Source of the DNA: Terribium retamae
GTDB lineage: Bacteria > Pseudomonadota > Alphaproteobacteria > Rhizobiales > Rhizobiaceae
NCBI RefSeq assembly: GCF_022347545.1
Contig: NZ_JAKREW010000006.1
Location: 62,001-126,000 of the forward strand
Length of the DNA stretch: 64,000 nt
Direction of reading: 5' to 3'
The notes beneath the pieces were generated by a model. That model did not search any database. It saw only the letters and a program-made list of their open reading frames with translations, and was not told where the DNA came from. This document shows positions 8,594 through 18,280 of this stretch, piece by piece. How positions within the stretch are numbered: position 1 is the first letter of the stretch; every line of letters begins with the position of its first letter. A program made the translations under genes and the position numbers.

Positions 8594-10105
8594 ATGGATC
8601 TCTTCGACAATCTCGCACTCGGCTTCATCACCGCTTCGACGCTGTGGAACCTGCTCTTCTGCCTGACCGGCGTGCTGCTCGGCACGCTGATCGGCGTGCT
8701 GCCCGGCATCGGCGCAACCGCGACCATCGCCATGCTTTTGCCGGTGACCTTCCAGATCGGTGATCCGGTATCATCGCTGATCATGCTCGCCGGCATCTAC
8801 TACGGCGCGCAGTATGGCGGCTCCACCACTGCCATCCTGATCAACATGCCCGGCGAATCCTCTTCCGCGGTAACCGCCATCGACGGCTACCAGATGGCGC
8901 GTAACGGTCGCGCGGGAGCAGCTCTGGCCACTGCCGCTCTCGGCTCCTTCTTCGCCGGTACGGTTGCGACTTTCCTGGTCGCGCTGTTCGCACCGCCGCT
9001 GACAAAAATAGCGCTGCAGTTTGGTTCGGCGGAGTATTTCTCGCTGATGGTCGTCGGGCTGGTCTCCTCGATTGCGCTTGCCCATGGCTCGGTGATCAAG
9101 GCGCTTGCCATGGTCGTACTCGGCCTACTGCTCGGCCTGGTCGGCTCCGACATATTCGAGGGCACGCCACGTTTCACGCTGGGTATCCGCGAGTTTGCAG
9201 ACGGGCTGAACTTCGTCGCGGTAGCGGTGGGTGTTTTCGGCGTTGCCGAAATCTTGCGCAACCTGGAAAATGAACATGACCGCTCGGTCATGATCCGCAA
9301 GGTGACCGGATTGATGCCGACGCGGGAGGATTTCCGTCGCATGACGGCACCCGTACTGCGCGGCACCGGCCTCGGTTCGGTGCTCGGCATTCTGCCCGGT
9401 GGTGGCGCCATTCTGGCCTCTTTCGCCTCCTACACACTGGAAAAGCGCGTCGCCAAGAACCCTGAGGAATTTGGCAAGGGTGCAATCGAAGGGGTGGCGG
9501 GGCCTGAATCGGCCAACAATGCCGCGGCACAGACCTCGTTCATTCCGATGCTGACGCTGGGTATTCCGGCCAACCCGGTCATGGCGCTGATGATCGGCGC
9601 GATGATCATCCAGGGCATCGTTCCGGGGCCCGACGTGGCCGCCGAACGGCCGGCACTGTTCTGGGGACTGATCGCCTCGATGTGGATCGGCAATCTGATG
9701 CTGATCGTGCTCAACCTGCCGCTGATCGGTCTATGGGTAAGACTGCTGACCGTGCCCTACCAGGTGCTGTTCCCGGCGATCATGGCGTTCTCGGCGATCG
9801 GCGTCTATTCGGTGAAGTCGAGCGCCTGGGACCTCTACTCGGTCGCCTTCTTCGGCTTCGTTGGGTATCTGCTTGCCAAGCTGCGCTGCGAACCGGCTCC
9901 CCTGCTCCTCGGCTTCGTGCTTGGTCCGCTGTTCGAGGAAAACCTGCGCCGTGCCATGATCCTGTCACGAGGTGATCCGACGATCTTCGTCACCAGGCCG
10001 ATCAGCGCCATCCTGCTGCTTGCCGCGGCTCTCGTGCTGATCGTGGTGCTATTGCCTTCAGTCCGCAAGAAGCGCGAAGAGGTTTTCGTCGAGGAAGACG
10101 CCTGA
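8594..10105 (+). CDS. tctA: TctA family large permease subunit
   Basis: Large membrane subunit of the TTT carboxylate transporter, 503 residues with about 11-12 membrane segments. Family signatures are visible: [40 protein letters not shown], and a second half with [16 protein letters not shown] and [16 protein letters not shown]. Its length equals the family norm. It forms the last gene of tctCBA and is followed by a strong hairpin terminator. Confidence 0.95.
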   Translation: MDLFDNLALGFITASTLWNLLFCLTGVLLGTLIGVLPGIGATATIAMLLPVTFQIGDPVSSLIMLAGIYYGAQYGGSTTAILINMPGESSSAVTAIDGYQMARNGRAGAALATAALGSFFAGTVATFLVALFAPPLTKIALQFGSAEYFSLMVVGLVSSIALAHGSVIKALAMVVLGLLLGLVGSDIFEGTPRFTLGIREFADGLNFVAVAVGVFGVAEILRNLENEHDRSVMIRKVTGLMPTREDFRRMTAPVLRGTGLGSVLGILPGGGAILASFASYTLEKRVAKNPEEFGKGAIEGVAGPESANNAAAQTSFIPMLTLGIPANPVMALMIGAMIIQGIVPGPDVAAERPALFWGLIASMWIGNLMLIVLNLPLIGLWVRLLTVPYQVLFPAIMAFSAIGVYSVKSSAWDLYSVAFFGFVGYLLAKLRCEPAPLLLGFVLGPLFEENLRRAMILSRGDPTIFVTRPISAILLLAAALVLIVVLLPSVRKKREEVFVEEDA

Positions 10106-10132
10106 CCTAACGTTCCATGAGGGCATTCAACG

Positions 10133-10163
10133 ACAGCGACGGCGGTGCCGTCGCTGTTGACTT
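10133..10163 (+). terminator. Rho-independent terminator after tctA
   Basis: ACAGCGACGGC pairs perfectly with GCCGTCGCTGT over a three-base loop (10133-10157) and is followed by TGACTTTTC. The T-run is short but the stem is 11 bp. Confidence 0.65.
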
Positions 10164-10213
10164 TTCTGGAGGCAAGGCGGTTGATCTCGCCTTCCCTTCT
10201 GGAGGATCGCCCG

Positions 10214-11062
10214 ATGTCGCGTTTGTGGACTTGCCTGAGCGTTGCTGCATTCCTGCTGTTCGCCGGCGTGGCCAACGCCGAGGAACGTTGGCAGACCCTG
10301 CCCGAACCTGCGCCGATGCCTAAAGCCGACGAAAGCGGTTTTGCCCCCGTCAACGGCATCCAGATGTTCTACGCGGTCTATGGCAAGGGTGAGCCGGTGC
10401 TGCTCATCCATGGGGGGCTCGGTCACGCCGACATCTGGTCGAGCCAGGTGGCGGAACTTGCCAAGACACGCAAGGTGATCGTTGCCGACAGCCGCGGCCA
10501 TGGCCGCTCGACCCGCACGGAAGAGCCGTTCGGCTACGACCTGATGGCATCGGACTACATTGCCCTGCTCGACCATCTCAAGATCGATAAAACCGCACTC
10601 GTCGGTTGGAGCGACGGCGGCATCATCGGCATCGACCTTGCCATGAACCATCCTGACCGGCTGACGCGCGTATTCGCGCAGGCCGCCAATGTCACAACGG
10701 ACGGCGTCGATCCGGGTGTGCTGACCAACAAGACTTTCGCCGCCTATATCGAACGCTCGGGCCGCGACTACAAAAAGCTCTCCAAGACACCCGACCAGTA
10801 CGATGCCTTCGTCGGCCAGATCAGCAAGATGTGGGAAACCCAGCCGAACTGGAACACCGATCAGCTCGCAAAGATCACCACACCAATCGCCATTGTTACA
10901 GGCGATCATGACGAGGCAATCAAGCGTGAGCACACCGACGCCATGGCCAAGACGATACCGGGCGCAACGGAAGTCATCCTGCCGAATGCCAGCCATTTCG
11001 CGATGCTGCAGGCACCGGACGAATACAACAAAGCCGTGCTCGAGTTCCTCGACGCCAGGTAG
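10214..11062 (+). CDS. Exported alpha/beta hydrolase
   Basis: A 282-residue alpha/beta-fold hydrolase with an N-terminal signal peptide (LWTCLSVAAFLLFAGVANA), so probably periplasmic. The oxyanion region is HGGLGHAD, the nucleophile elbow GWSDGG with Ser133, the acid in GDHDEA and the catalytic His in NASHFAML. The ATG at 10214 is preceded by GGAGG. It resembles esterases and lactonases of the proline iminopeptidase or haloperoxidase branch; the substrate is unknown. It stands alone between the tct operon terminator and the sugar ABC operon. Confidence 0.8.
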   Translation: MSRLWTCLSVAAFLLFAGVANAEERWQTLPEPAPMPKADESGFAPVNGIQMFYAVYGKGEPVLLIHGGLGHADIWSSQVAELAKTRKVIVADSRGHGRSTRTEEPFGYDLMASDYIALLDHLKIDKTALVGWSDGGIIGIDLAMNHPDRLTRVFAQAANVTTDGVDPGVLTNKTFAAYIERSGRDYKKLSKTPDQYDAFVGQISKMWETQPNWNTDQLAKITTPIAIVTGDHDEAIKREHTDAMAKTIPGATEVILPNASHFAMLQAPDEYNKAVLEFLDAR

Positions 11063-11163
11063 ACATCGCGCTGCCCGTTGGTCTGGGCGGCAACTCGGCT
11101 GATCTTTCCGAAAACCCGCCGGAAAAGTGCGAAATTCCTGCCGAAAAGCCCTGAAACCTGTAT

Positions 11164-11177
11164 TGAAATCGATTTCA
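11164..11177. promoter_or_regulatory. LacI-type operator
   Basis: TGAAATCGATTTCA is a perfect 14-bp palindrome with the central CG and AA/TT spacing expected of LacI-family operators. It lies 43 bases before the start of the ABC binding-protein gene, in an operon that also encodes a LacI-family regulator (15869-16888), its likely owner. Confidence 0.7.
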
Positions 11178-11219
11178 TTCCTGATAATGTCGCCACCATC
11201 GCACTCAGGGAGGATCAAA

Positions 11220-12245
11220 ATGAAGAAAACGATCGTATTAGCTTTGACGGCCACCACCGCATTGGCCGTGTCGACGTTTTCCACCTACGCAGAAGATTTC
11301 AAGATCGGCCTTTCCAACGGCTGGGTCGGCTCCGAATGGCGCACGCAGATGATCGAAGAAGCCCAGACCGCGGCAGCCGCCTGGAAGGACAAGGGTGTCA
11401 ACGTCGAAGTCGTGGTGCAGAGCGCCAATGTCGACGTGCCCGGGCAGATCGCGCAGGTGCGCAATTTCATGAGCCAGGGCGTAGACGCCATCATCATCAA
11501 CCCGAACAGCCCGACCGCGTTCGACCCGATCTTCAAGCAGGCCAAGGACGCCGGCATCCTGGTGATCGCCACCGACTCGGAAGTCTCCTCCAAGGACGCC
11601 ACCTATGTCGGCATCGATCAGAAGGCCTGGGGGGCTGCCGGTGCCAAGTGGCTTGCTGAAACGCTCGGCGGCAAGGGCAATGTCGTGACCATCAACGGCG
11701 TCGCCGGCCATCCGGCCAACGAGATGCGCGTTGCCGGCTACAAGGAAGTGTTCGGTCAGTATCCCGATATCAAGATCGTCAACGAAGTGAACGCCAACTG
11801 GGATCAGGCGCAAGGCCAGCAGGCTATGCAGAACCTGCTCGCCACCCACCCCGACATCACGGGTGTGTGGGTGCAGGATGGCATGGCTGCCGGTGCCTGG
11901 AAGTCGATCATTGATGCCAAGAAGCAGTCCTCGATTGCCGCAACGGGTGAAATCCGCAAGGATTTCATTGATTTGTGGAAGAAGGATAAGCTGAATTCCG
12001 GTGCCTCGGTGAACCCGCCCGGCGTCATGGCCAGTGCACTCAACGTGGCGGTCCTTATGCTGCAGGGCAAGGAGTTGAAGGAACCTGCCGCAGCCGGTCA
12101 GTATGGCAACGCCATGTATCTGCCGATCCCCTTCATCGACAACAAGAGCCTCGACGATGCGGTGAAGGCGGTGGACGGCAAACCCGGCTACTATTCCTTC
12201 ACCAGCCAGCTTTCGATCGAAGACGCGGAAAAGCTTTTCAAATAA
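11220..12245 (+). CDS. Sugar ABC transporter periplasmic binding protein
   Basis: A 341-residue type I periplasmic binding protein with signal peptide (KKTIVLALTATTALAVSTFS, cleaved near YAEDF). Features of the ribose/galactose-binding cluster are visible: QIAQVRNFMSQGVDAIIINP, VIATDSEV, NEMRVAGYKEVF and GVWVQDGMAAGAW. It is the first gene of a CUT2-type sugar operon (binding protein, double ATPase, two permeases, LacI regulator, oxidoreductase). The ATG at 11220 has GGGAGGA upstream. The ligand is unknown; a pentose or cyclitol is plausible given the Gfo/Idh partner. Confidence 0.9.
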   Translation: MKKTIVLALTATTALAVSTFSTYAEDFKIGLSNGWVGSEWRTQMIEEAQTAAAAWKDKGVNVEVVVQSANVDVPGQIAQVRNFMSQGVDAIIINPNSPTAFDPIFKQAKDAGILVIATDSEVSSKDATYVGIDQKAWGAAGAKWLAETLGGKGNVVTINGVAGHPANEMRVAGYKEVFGQYPDIKIVNEVNANWDQAQGQQAMQNLLATHPDITGVWVQDGMAAGAWKSIIDAKKQSSIAATGEIRKDFIDLWKKDKLNSGASVNPPGVMASALNVAVLMLQGKELKEPAAAGQYGNAMYLPIPFIDNKSLDDAVKAVDGKPGYYSFTSQLSIEDAEKLFK

Positions 12246-12260
12246 CCGGTCTTTGGACCT

Positions 12261-12287
12261 CCGCCCGGCAGCTCATGCTCCGGGCGG
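12261..12287 (+). other. Stem-loop after the sugar-binding-protein gene
   Basis: CCGCCCGG pairs perfectly with CCGGGCGG across an 11-base loop, 15 bases after the stop codon and without a T-run. This suits an mRNA-stabilising stem that lets the binding protein be made in excess, rather than a full terminator. Confidence 0.6.
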
Positions 12288-12334
12288 GCCAAGGACGAGG
12301 TTTTCGAGTAAGCTGACGATCCAGGGTTACCCCC

Positions 12335-12373
12335 AGAGCGTTTCCGCTTTTCATTTTTGCTGGAATTGCTCTA
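12335..12373. repeat. Degenerate AGAGC...GCTCTA repeat copy
   Basis: The segment begins AGAGCGTTTCCGCTTTTCA and ends TTGCTCTA, matching the terminal motifs of the larger repeats at 24.6 and 31.6 kb. It sits just before the ribosome site of the ABC ATPase gene, within an operon. Confidence 0.6.
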
Positions 12374-12394
12374 GCAGCCGGAGGAACGGCTTCG

Positions 12395-13894
12395 ATGTCC
12401 GAACTTATCGTTCGCGGCGCGCGCAAGGCTTATGGCGCAACGGTTGCGCTGAGCCGAGGCGACCTGCATCTCAAACCCGGCGAAGTGCATGTGCTGATCG
12501 GCTCGAACGGATCAGGCAAAAGCACGCTGTGCAAGATCGTCGCCGGTAGCGTGAAGCCGGACGCCGGCGAGGTGTTGCTGGACGGCAAGCCTGTCACAAT
12601 CGACGGGCCACGCGCAGCGCGGGCGCTCGGCATCGGCATTTTCTACCAGGAGCTCAGCCTGGCTGCCCGCCGCACGGTGGCTGAGAATATCCTGCTGCCG
12701 GCAATGCCGGTAAAAGGCGGCATATTCGTCGACCGCACCGAACTCGAAGAACGAACCGCCCGGATCATCGCCGAGTTCCAGGATGTTGCCGGCGAAGGCT
12801 TTGCCGCCGACGTGACCGTGGACAGGTTGCGTGCCGACCAGCGCCAGCTCGTCGAGATCATGAAGGCCCTCGCCAGCGAAGCCCCTATTCTCATTTTCGA
12901 CGAACCGACATCCGCCCTCGATCGTGCCCAGGTCGATCGCTTCTTCGAGATCCTGCGTCGCCTGAAACAGGAGGGCCGCGCCATGGTGTTCATCTCGCAC
13001 CGTATGGATGAGATCTTTTCGATCGGCGACCGGGTCACAGTTATCCGTGACGGTGCCACTGTCGCCTCGTCAGCCATCGCCGAGACGAACGCCGATGAGG
13101 TAATCCGCCAGATGGTGGGCGAACGCGAGGCGCTGTCGGCCGAAAGCAAACCGCCGGTGCCAGCCGCAGCCGGGGAACCCATGCTGTCTGTTGCCAATCT
13201 GAGCGGCGTCGGCTTCCGTGACGTTTCCTTTACCGTCGGCAAAGGTGAGATTCTCGGCTTCGGCGGTTTGCACGGCCAGGGTCAATCTTCCGTGCTGCGC
13301 GCCATTTTCGGCGCCTCGGCTCACCACACCGGTGCGATCGAAGTCGGCGGCAAAGCTTGTGCTGCACGCACGCCAGCCGAGGCCATCCGCAACGGCATCG
13401 CCTACGTCTCCGGAGATCGTGGCCGCGACGGCACGCTGACTGGCAGGCCGATCCTGGAGAACGTCACGCCGATCCATTTCCTGCGCAACCGGCTCCACCT
13501 TGCCCGTCCCAGTGTCCTAACCGCACTTGTCGAAGGGCCGCTGAAGGCACTGAAGACCAAATTCCAGGATATCGGTCAGCCCGTGAATTCGCTGTCCGGT
13601 GGCAACCAGCAGAAAGTGGTGATCGCCCGCTGGCTGATCGATCGCCCTTCGGTCCTTCTGCTCGACGACCCCACCAAGGGCATCGATCTTGCCGCGAAGT
13701 CCGACCTTTTCCAGCTCATCCGCTCCCTTGCTGCCGAAGGCATGGGCATTGTGCTCTATTCTTCGGAGGATGCCGAACTGCTCGCCAATGCCGATCGCAT
13801 CCTGGTCTTCAATTCGGGCGTGGTGACGCGCGAACTGCAGGGCGAGGAGCGCACCCGCTACAATCTCTATCACGCCGCATATGAGGCTGCCTGA
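12395..13894 (+). CDS. Sugar ABC transporter ATP-binding protein (two-domain)
   Basis: A 499-residue duplicated ABC ATPase of the RbsA/MglA type. The first domain has an intact Walker A (GSNGSGKST), Walker B (PILIFDEPTSALD) and switch His (MVFISHRMDE). The second domain has the usual degenerate Walker A (GGLHGQGQSS) but intact signature and Walker B (LSGGNQQKVVIARWL, VLLLDDPTKGID). GGAGGAA precedes the ATG. Its last base is the first base of the permease start codon (ATGATGAG junction), indicating coupled translation. Confidence 0.93.
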   Translation: MSELIVRGARKAYGATVALSRGDLHLKPGEVHVLIGSNGSGKSTLCKIVAGSVKPDAGEVLLDGKPVTIDGPRAARALGIGIFYQELSLAARRTVAENILLPAMPVKGGIFVDRTELEERTARIIAEFQDVAGEGFAADVTVDRLRADQRQLVEIMKALASEAPILIFDEPTSALDRAQVDRFFEILRRLKQEGRAMVFISHRMDEIFSIGDRVTVIRDGATVASSAIAETNADEVIRQMVGEREALSAESKPPVPAAAGEPMLSVANLSGVGFRDVSFTVGKGEILGFGGLHGQGQSSVLRAIFGASAHHTGAIEVGGKACAARTPAEAIRNGIAYVSGDRGRDGTLTGRPILENVTPIHFLRNRLHLARPSVLTALVEGPLKALKTKFQDIGQPVNSLSGGNQQKVVIARWLIDRPSVLLLDDPTKGIDLAAKSDLFQLIRSLAAEGMGIVLYSSEDAELLANADRILVFNSGVVTRELQGEERTRYNLYHAAYEAA

Positions 13895-14877
13895 TGAGCA
13901 ACACAGCAACCCAGACCAGCACCGGCGGCCTTGGTCGCCTGATCCGGCGTTATCCTTTCCTGCCGGCGTTGATCATCCTCGTACTGCTTCTAGCCCTCAA
14001 CGGCGTTTTCGAACCACGCAGCCTGAGTTTCCGTTCGATGACCGGGCTCGTCTCGACCTATCTGGCCTTGATGATGCTGGCGGTGGCGCAGACCTATGTG
14101 GTCTTTTCGGGCGACATCGATCTTTCGGCAGGCAGCATCGTGTCGCTGGTCAATGTCTCGGTGATCGCGCTGATGCAAAAATGGGGCGGCGATGGGTTCG
14201 CCGTCATTGCCGCCTGCCTTGTCGGCGCCCTGATCGGGCTGGCCTGCGGGTTGGTCAACGGCATCGTCGTCGCAGGCTTGCGACTGCAAGCGATCGTTGC
14301 GACCTTCGCAACCTCCATTTTCTTCACCGGCCTGGCACTCACCGTTTTGCCCGTTGCCGGCACGCCGGCGCCGGAGGCCTATTGGACGACCTATGGCGGC
14401 CGCTTCTTCGGCATTCCGTTTGTGCTTTACGCCGTCGCTGCAGTAGCAATCCTGCTCGCCATCCTGATGCGCATGCGTTTGACCACGCAGATGCTGGCGG
14501 TTGGCGATGACCAGCAGGCGGCGTTCCAGACCGGGCTGCCGGTGACCGCGATCCGCATCAAGGGGTATGTCTTCTGCGGCCTGTTCGCGGCACTCGCCGC
14601 ACTTTGCATCACCGGCGACACCGCAAGCGGCGATCCGCTGGTCGGCGGCAAGATGACGCTTTATTCGGTCGCCGCCGTGGTGTTGGGCGGTTCGGCGCTG
14701 GCGGGCGGCTTCGGCACAGTGACGGGGTCGCTGATCGGCGCCCTCATCATCGGCCTCATCAACGCGCTGGTCTTCTTCGTGGGCACGCCGTCAGAATGGC
14801 AGAACTTCGTCCAGGGCCTCGCCATTCTGCTGGCTCTGATGGCCGGCATCCTCGTCAGCCGCGGAGCACGGGCATGA
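13894..14877 (+). CDS. Sugar ABC transporter permease 1
   Basis: A 327-residue CUT2-family (RbsC-like) permease with eight or more membrane segments. Recognisable motifs include VFSGDIDLSAGSIVSLVNVS, GLVNGIVVAGLRLQAIVATF and VLGGSALAGGFGTVTGSLIG. It overlaps both neighbours by 1 and 4 bases. The protein begins with a short polar Thr/Ser/Gly-rich lead before the first membrane helix. Confidence 0.93.
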   Translation: MSNTATQTSTGGLGRLIRRYPFLPALIILVLLLALNGVFEPRSLSFRSMTGLVSTYLALMMLAVAQTYVVFSGDIDLSAGSIVSLVNVSVIALMQKWGGDGFAVIAACLVGALIGLACGLVNGIVVAGLRLQAIVATFATSIFFTGLALTVLPVAGTPAPEAYWTTYGGRFFGIPFVLYAVAAVAILLAILMRMRLTTQMLAVGDDQQAAFQTGLPVTAIRIKGYVFCGLFAALAALCITGDTASGDPLVGGKMTLYSVAAVVLGGSALAGGFGTVTGSLIGALIIGLINALVFFVGTPSEWQNFVQGLAILLALMAGILVSRGARA

Positions 14878-15863
14878 GCACGGACGCCCTCCCCTCCAGG
14901 TCCGCCGGGAACGCGGCACTGGCTTTCCTGAAGAAGCCGCTCGTGGTGGCATTGATCCTGATCGTGCTGCTGCTTGCCGTCGGCGAATGGTTGTCGCCAG
15001 GCTTTGCATCGCCCGGGCAGATCCTGCGGCTGCTGATCGTCGCAGCCCTGCTTGGCATCGTCGCGGCCGGACAGAACCTCGTCATCCTGGGCGGACGTGA
15101 AGGTATCGACCTTTCGGTCGGCGGTATCGTCTCGCTGGCAGCGATCCTGGCCGGCAATGTCATGAACGGTGCCGATGGCGGAATCCTACCGGCAATCCTT
15201 GTCTGCGTCATTGTCGGTGCCCTGTTCGGTCTCATTAACGGTGTTGGCGTGACGCTGCTACGCATCCCTCCACTGGTCATGACGCTCGGCATGCTCGGCG
15301 TGCTGCAGGGCCTTCTGGTGGTGATCCGCAACGGCATCCCGTCGGGCCGTGCCGCTCCCGGCCTGTCCGACTTCGTCGTCCAGCCGTTCCTGCTCGGTCT
15401 GCCCGGCATCATCTGGCTGTGGCTGCTGATCGGGCTTGCCATGGCTTTCCTGCTGCGCCGAACCGTGTTCGGCTACCGCGTCTATGCGATCGGTTCCAAT
15501 GAGCAGGCTGCCTTCATGGCCGGCATGCCAGTGAAGACGACCCGCGTCGCACTGTTCATGCTCTCCGGTGTTTTCGCAGCCATCGCCGGCATGTGCCTGC
15601 TCGGCTATTCCGGTTCGTCCTTCGCCAATGTCGGCGAGCAATACATGCTGCCTTCGATCATCGCCGTGGTTCTGGGCGGTACGCCGCTCTCCGGCGGCAA
15701 GGGTGGTTACACCGGCACGATGGCCGGCGCCGTGCTGCTGGTGCTGCTCCAGAGCATCCTCACCACGGTCCATATCGACGAAGCCGGCCGGCAGATGGTG
15801 TTCGGCGCGACACTGGTGGCGCTGATGCTGTTTTACGGACGCGCCAAGGCGATGCGGGGCTGA
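14874..15863 (+). CDS. Sugar ABC transporter permease 2
   Basis: A second RbsC-like permease, 329 residues, starting at the ATG that overlaps the previous stop (ATGA). It shows LGGREGIDLSVGGIVSLAAI, RIPPLVMTLGMLGVLQGLL, YAIGSNEQAAFMAGMPV and VVLGGTPLSGGKGGYTGTMA. The two permeases are paralogous and probably form a heterodimer. It is followed after 5 bases by the regulator gene. Confidence 0.93.
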   Translation: MSTDALPSRSAGNAALAFLKKPLVVALILIVLLLAVGEWLSPGFASPGQILRLLIVAALLGIVAAGQNLVILGGREGIDLSVGGIVSLAAILAGNVMNGADGGILPAILVCVIVGALFGLINGVGVTLLRIPPLVMTLGMLGVLQGLLVVIRNGIPSGRAAPGLSDFVVQPFLLGLPGIIWLWLLIGLAMAFLLRRTVFGYRVYAIGSNEQAAFMAGMPVKTTRVALFMLSGVFAAIAGMCLLGYSGSSFANVGEQYMLPSIIAVVLGGTPLSGGKGGYTGTMAGAVLLVLLQSILTTVHIDEAGRQMVFGATLVALMLFYGRAKAMRG

Positions 15864-15868
15864 TCGGC

Positions 15869-16888
15869 ATGGCCGGGCCCGCCAAGATCAAGGACATCGC
15901 TGCACGCGCCGGCGTGTCGCCAGCCACGGTCTCGCGCGCGCTTTCCGATACCGGCCTGGTGGCGGAACCAACATTGTCACGCATCCGCGAAGTGGCGCAG
16001 ATGCTGAACTACCGCCCCAATGTCAGCGCCCGCAATCTGCGCACGCAGAAATCCATGGCTGTGCTGATGGTGGTGCGCGATGTCGGCAACCCCTTCTACC
16101 TGGAGATCATGAAAGGTGTTGAAGCAACCGCACGAGCCGCCGGCTATTCGGTGCTTATGGGCAATACGGAAAACAATGCCGAGCGCGAAGTCGAATATTT
16201 CGACATGCTGCGCGACGGCCATGCCGACGGCATGATCCTGATCACGGGCAAATTGCCGTGGTCGGCGGAAGAAAGCCGAACCCATCTGCAGGGCCTGCCG
16301 GTTGTGGTGGCCCTGGAAACGATCGAAGGCATGGGGCTGCCGCATGTGCAGATCGACAATGTCGGCGCCTCGCGGGCTGCCGTCGAACATCTGATCGGGC
16401 TCGGCCATCGCGCAATCGCGCATATTTGCGGACCCATCCCCGAAATCATGGCAGTTCGTCGCCGTGAGGGCTTTCGCCAAGCGATGCGAGCGGCAGGGAT
16501 CGCCATACCCGACGGTTATGAACCCGTCGGCGACTACCTGCTGCACTCGGGCGAAGCCTTGTGCCGCGAGCTGTTCGAACGGCCCGACCGGCCAACCGCG
16601 GTGTTTGTCGCCAACGACGAAATGGCCTTCGGTGCGATCAACGAATTGCGCCGACTGGGCCTCGATGTTCCCAGCGACGTTTCCGTGGTCGGTTTCGACG
16701 ATCTGTTCCTCAGCCAGGCCTATTATCCGCCGCTGACGACTGTACGCCAGCCGCGCGCGGAGATCGGTCAGGAAGCGATGCGGCAGTTGCTGCGGGTGCT
16801 GGCTGGAGAAAAAGTCGAAGCTGAGACGCTGGAAATGCCGACGACGCTGCAGATCCGTGGCTCAACTGCCCGGCCAAGATCAATCTGA
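15869..16888 (+). CDS. LacI-family transcriptional regulator
   Basis: A 339-residue repressor with an N-terminal LacI helix-turn-helix (IKDIAARAGVSPATVSRALS), a hinge helix (NYRPNVSARNLRTQKS) and a periplasmic-binding-protein-like effector domain ending in VSVVGFDDLFLSQAYYPPLT. It lies inside the sugar operon, 5 bases after permease 2, so it is co-transcribed. The palindrome at 11164-11177 in the operon promoter is its probable operator, implying autoregulation with the transport genes. The effector is probably the transported sugar or its first metabolite. Confidence 0.92.
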   Translation: MAGPAKIKDIAARAGVSPATVSRALSDTGLVAEPTLSRIREVAQMLNYRPNVSARNLRTQKSMAVLMVVRDVGNPFYLEIMKGVEATARAAGYSVLMGNTENNAEREVEYFDMLRDGHADGMILITGKLPWSAEESRTHLQGLPVVVALETIEGMGLPHVQIDNVGASRAAVEHLIGLGHRAIAHICGPIPEIMAVRRREGFRQAMRAAGIAIPDGYEPVGDYLLHSGEALCRELFERPDRPTAVFVANDEMAFGAINELRRLGLDVPSDVSVVGFDDLFLSQAYYPPLTTVRQPRAEIGQEAMRQLLRVLAGEKVEAETLEMPTTLQIRGSTARPRSI

Positions 16889-16910
16889 AAGACAAGCAGA
16901 AAGGACGACC

Positions 16911-18149
16911 ATGGCACAGCTGCCTAAGGAAAGATTGCGCGTCGGCTTCGTGGGCACGGGCTTCATCGCCCAGTTCCACCTGAAATCGCTGGTCGGCGTA
17001 CGCAACATCGATGTCATTGGCGTCTACAGCCGCAGCAACGAGAAGCGGGAGCATTTCGTCAAGCTGGCGGAGGAACTCGGTCTCGGCGCCTGCAGAAACC
17101 ACGACAGCCTGGAAAGTCTGTTTGGGGATCCGACACTCGACGCAATCTGGATCCTCTCGCCGAACTACACGCGTCTCGACGTCATGCGCACGCTGCATGC
17201 CGAAGTGAAAGCCGGGCGCTCCAAAGTGTTTGCGGTCGCGTGTGAGAAACCCCTGGCGCGCACCGTTGCCGAAGCACGTGAAATGCTACAGCTCGCTGAA
17301 GATGCCGGGTTGAACCATGGCTATCTCGAAAACCAAGTGTTCGCGACGCCGGTCATTCGCGGCAAGGAAATCATCTGGCGCCGCGCCGCATCGACCACTG
17401 GCCGCCCCTATCTTGCCCGCGCCGCCGAAGAGCATTCCGGTCCACACGAGGCCTGGTTCTGGCAAGGCGACAAGCAGGGCGGCGGTGTGCTGTCGGACAT
17501 GATGTGCCACAGCCTCGAGGTAGCGCGCCATCTGCTGACCGCGCCGGGCGCCGTGCGTGGTTCGCTGAAGGTCAAGTCAGTCAATGGCACAGTCGCCAAC
17601 CTGAAATGGACCCGGCCGCAGTATGCAGACGACCTCGCCCGTCGCTTCGGCTCCGGCGTCGACTATCGCAACCATCCCTCCGAGGATTTTGCCCGTGGCG
17701 TGGTGGCGCTGGAAGACGAGGCCGGCAACGAACTGATGATCGAAGCCACGACCTCCTGGGCCTATGTCGGCGCCGGCCTGCGCATCCAGCTCGAATTGCT
17801 CGGCCCCGAATATGCGATGGAGTTCAATTCGCTGGGCTCCGGCCTGAAGATCTTCATGTCACGGGCCGTGCAAGGTTCGGAAGGCGAGGATCTCGTCGAG
17901 AAGCAGAATGCCGAGCAGGGCCTGATGCCGGTGCTGGAAGACGAAGCCGGTGTCTATGGCTACACCGATGAAAACCGCCACATGACCGAGTGTTTCCGCA
18001 AGGGTGAGACGCCGCTGGAAACCTTCCATGACGGGCTTGCCGTGGTGGAGATGATGATGGGCCTCTACAAATCGGCAGAAACCGGTGAGACGGTGCGTTT
18101 CCCTGCACCGGAGCTCGAGCACTACGTGCCGCCGGTGGCACGCCGCTAA
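16911..18149 (+). CDS. Gfo/Idh/MocA family oxidoreductase
   Basis: A 412-residue NAD(P)-dependent oxidoreductase. The N-terminal Rossmann motif is VGFVGTGFIAQFH, followed by the family EKP motif (ACEKPLART) and a substrate-domain segment DMMCHSLEVARHLL. It closes the sugar ABC operon, 22 bases after the LacI gene, and is likely to catalyse the first oxidation step of the imported compound. The ATG at 16911 is preceded by AAGGACGACC. A longer form from 16857 would overlap the regulator and lacks a ribosome site. A strong terminator follows. Confidence 0.9.
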   Translation: MAQLPKERLRVGFVGTGFIAQFHLKSLVGVRNIDVIGVYSRSNEKREHFVKLAEELGLGACRNHDSLESLFGDPTLDAIWILSPNYTRLDVMRTLHAEVKAGRSKVFAVACEKPLARTVAEAREMLQLAEDAGLNHGYLENQVFATPVIRGKEIIWRRAASTTGRPYLARAAEEHSGPHEAWFWQGDKQGGGVLSDMMCHSLEVARHLLTAPGAVRGSLKVKSVNGTVANLKWTRPQYADDLARRFGSGVDYRNHPSEDFARGVVALEDEAGNELMIEATTSWAYVGAGLRIQLELLGPEYAMEFNSLGSGLKIFMSRAVQGSEGEDLVEKQNAEQGLMPVLEDEAGVYGYTDENRHMTECFRKGETPLETFHDGLAVVEMMMGLYKSAETGETVRFPAPELEHYVPPVARR

Positions 18150-18171
18150 CCACGCAGATCTCGATTTCCGC

Positions 18172-18208
18172 AAGGCAAGGCGCCACCAGCACCTTGCCTT
18201 TCTTTTTT
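18172..18208 (+). terminator. Rho-independent terminator of the sugar operon
   Basis: AAGGCAAGG pairs perfectly with CCTTGCCTT over an 11-base loop (18172-18200), followed by TCTTTTTT. It cleanly separates the sugar operon from bioR. Confidence 0.85.
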
Positions 18209-18251
18209 GGCGGAAAGGAGAATGCTGGGCGTCCACCGCCCCCTGCCCTGT

Positions 18252-18280
18252 GACTTGTCCCGTCCGCCAATCGACAAGTC
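18252..18280. other. Inverted repeat GACTTGTC-N13-GACAAGTC upstream of bioR
   Basis: Two perfect 8-bp arms flank a 13-base spacer, and the right arm overlaps the proposed -35 of bioR. It may be a binding site for a second regulator, or a chance structure. Confidence 0.35.
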
